This document shows, in pieces, positions 63,526 to 64,000 of a stretch of 64,000 bases of DNA (its first letter is position 1; each line of letters opens with the position of its first letter). The stretch covers positions 2,356,001 through 2,420,000 of the forward strand of contig AP026164.1 in NCBI GenBank assembly GCA_030295235.1, written 5' to 3'. Made by a program: the position numbers and the translations under genes. Source of the DNA: Fistulifera solaris. Its lineage: Eukaryota > Bacillariophyta > Bacillariophyceae > Naviculales > Stauroneidaceae. The notes beneath the pieces were generated by a model. That model ran no database searches. It had not been told where the DNA came from and saw only the letters and a program-made list of their open reading frames with translations.

Positions 63526-64000
63526 CTCCCTCTCAGACGAAGAGGGATCACTTTCAACCCAACCCATTAACTTGTCTCCGAAGATAGGTAAACGTTTCCC
63601 TAGGCAATCCTTTCGTCATGATATCCGCGAAGCTGTTCTTTAGTGTCAATCTTGTTGATTTTCAATTCACCACTTTGAACATGTTGTCGGAAGAAATGAT
63701 ATTCGTGCCATAGTGCTTCGAGCGAGGGGTCATCCAGCGGAATTGTAGCAAGAGTGAGCTCCATTGTTGTCTTCAAATACATCCGAATGGGCAATGCTCT
63801 CGACTTGGTCTTCTCCAGTAATAGCCTTAGCAACAGCAGTAACAAGTCTTCGCATCGGCAAAACATCGCGCATGGCGGTACTCAATGCGACATATTCACT
63901 CTCCATCGTACTTAGAGAGATTTCAGACTGTAGCTTCGATACCCAAAGTAGGGGGCAATTGCCGAGCGTCAAAATATAACCAGTACGCGACTTCACACTT
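63291..64000 (-). mobile_element. Ty1/copia LTR retrotransposon, 3' end only
   Basis: A copia-type element (CoDi-like of diatoms) read on the minus strand and cut by the window edge. Visible parts, from right to left: the RNase H end of the polyprotein (about 63600-63996; the motifs STMESEYVAL and ALWHEYHFFRQHV are typical), a purine-rich tract (63526-63534 on the minus strand), and the 3' LTR (63291-63525, 235 bp, bounded by TGT and ACA). The visible coding part looks broken, with about one interruption. Age cannot be judged without the second LTR. Confidence 0.85.

Noticed and set aside
1-64000. tRNA, rRNA or other structured RNA genes
   Set aside because: Scanning for B-box-like sequences and cloverleaf arms by eye found none; weak ones could be missed.

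Overview
The window reads as nuclear DNA of a pennate diatom, most likely Phaeodactylum tricornutum (inference). The signs are short GT-AG introns (61 to about 205 nt), close gene spacing with many divergent pairs, secretory-type leaders ending in the diatom plastid motif (x-A-F), a plastid K+/H+ antiporter carrying EF-hands (the KEA3 type known from this species), a receptor cyclase fused to a phosphodiesterase, and the end of a Ty1/copia element at the right edge.

Layout. 1-6.3 kb: ribosomal protein eL8 (RPL7A), mitochondrial EF-Tu, a Cu/Zn-SOD-like protein without most metal ligands, a MYND-finger protein and a leucine-rich orphan. 7-11 kb: receptor nucleotide cyclase-phosphodiesterase. 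11-16.7 kb: DNAJC21/Jjj1-type J-protein, ankyrin protein, WW-domain beta-1,4-galactosyltransferase. 16.8-24 kb: KEA3, histone H2A, a Pol I factor of the Rrn7/TAF1B type, a small acidic membrane protein. 24-31 kb: methylmalonate-semialdehyde dehydrogenase, an unknown basic protein, a membrane-anchored ALDH, a two-HMG-box protein with an N-terminal membrane anchor. 31.9-39.4 kb: WAPL, a repeat-rich gap, a single-chain FetB-FetA-like ABC transporter, a plastid-targeted DUF4239 protein. 40-52.5 kb: two tandem membrane LRR paralogues, two tail-to-tail B12D/NDUFA4-like paralogues, a calcineurin-like phosphoesterase, a TMEM184 protein. 52.5-64 kb: a DDHD lipase, an unresolved gene, a glutathionyl-hydroquinone reductase, weak ORFs, ARMC6 and the 3' end of a copia-type retrotransposon.

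Sixteen host genes are interrupted by one-base frame breaks, about thirty in all plus several more in ARMC6. Nearly every one lies in a short homopolymer, and changing that run by one base restores the full family alignment and a total length divisible by three. I read this as uncorrected long-read homopolymer error, not pseudogenes, and I annotate the full gene spans. Intact genes include SOD-like, MYND, WW-GalT, MMSDH, both LRR genes, the phosphoesterase and GHR.

The least explained signals are non-coding. Two 9-mers (TACTCCGTA, TACCTGGTA) recur far above chance and only between genes or in introns. A paired palindromic repeat (core GACTGAATTTCAGTC) occurs at two loci plus one single copy. 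A 34-bp tandem array forms hairpins with compensating changes. Functionally the genes form no single pathway; mitochondrial functions (EF-Tu, two B12D proteins, MMSDH) and plastid ones (KEA3, DUF4239, probably GHR) are over-represented among those recognised.
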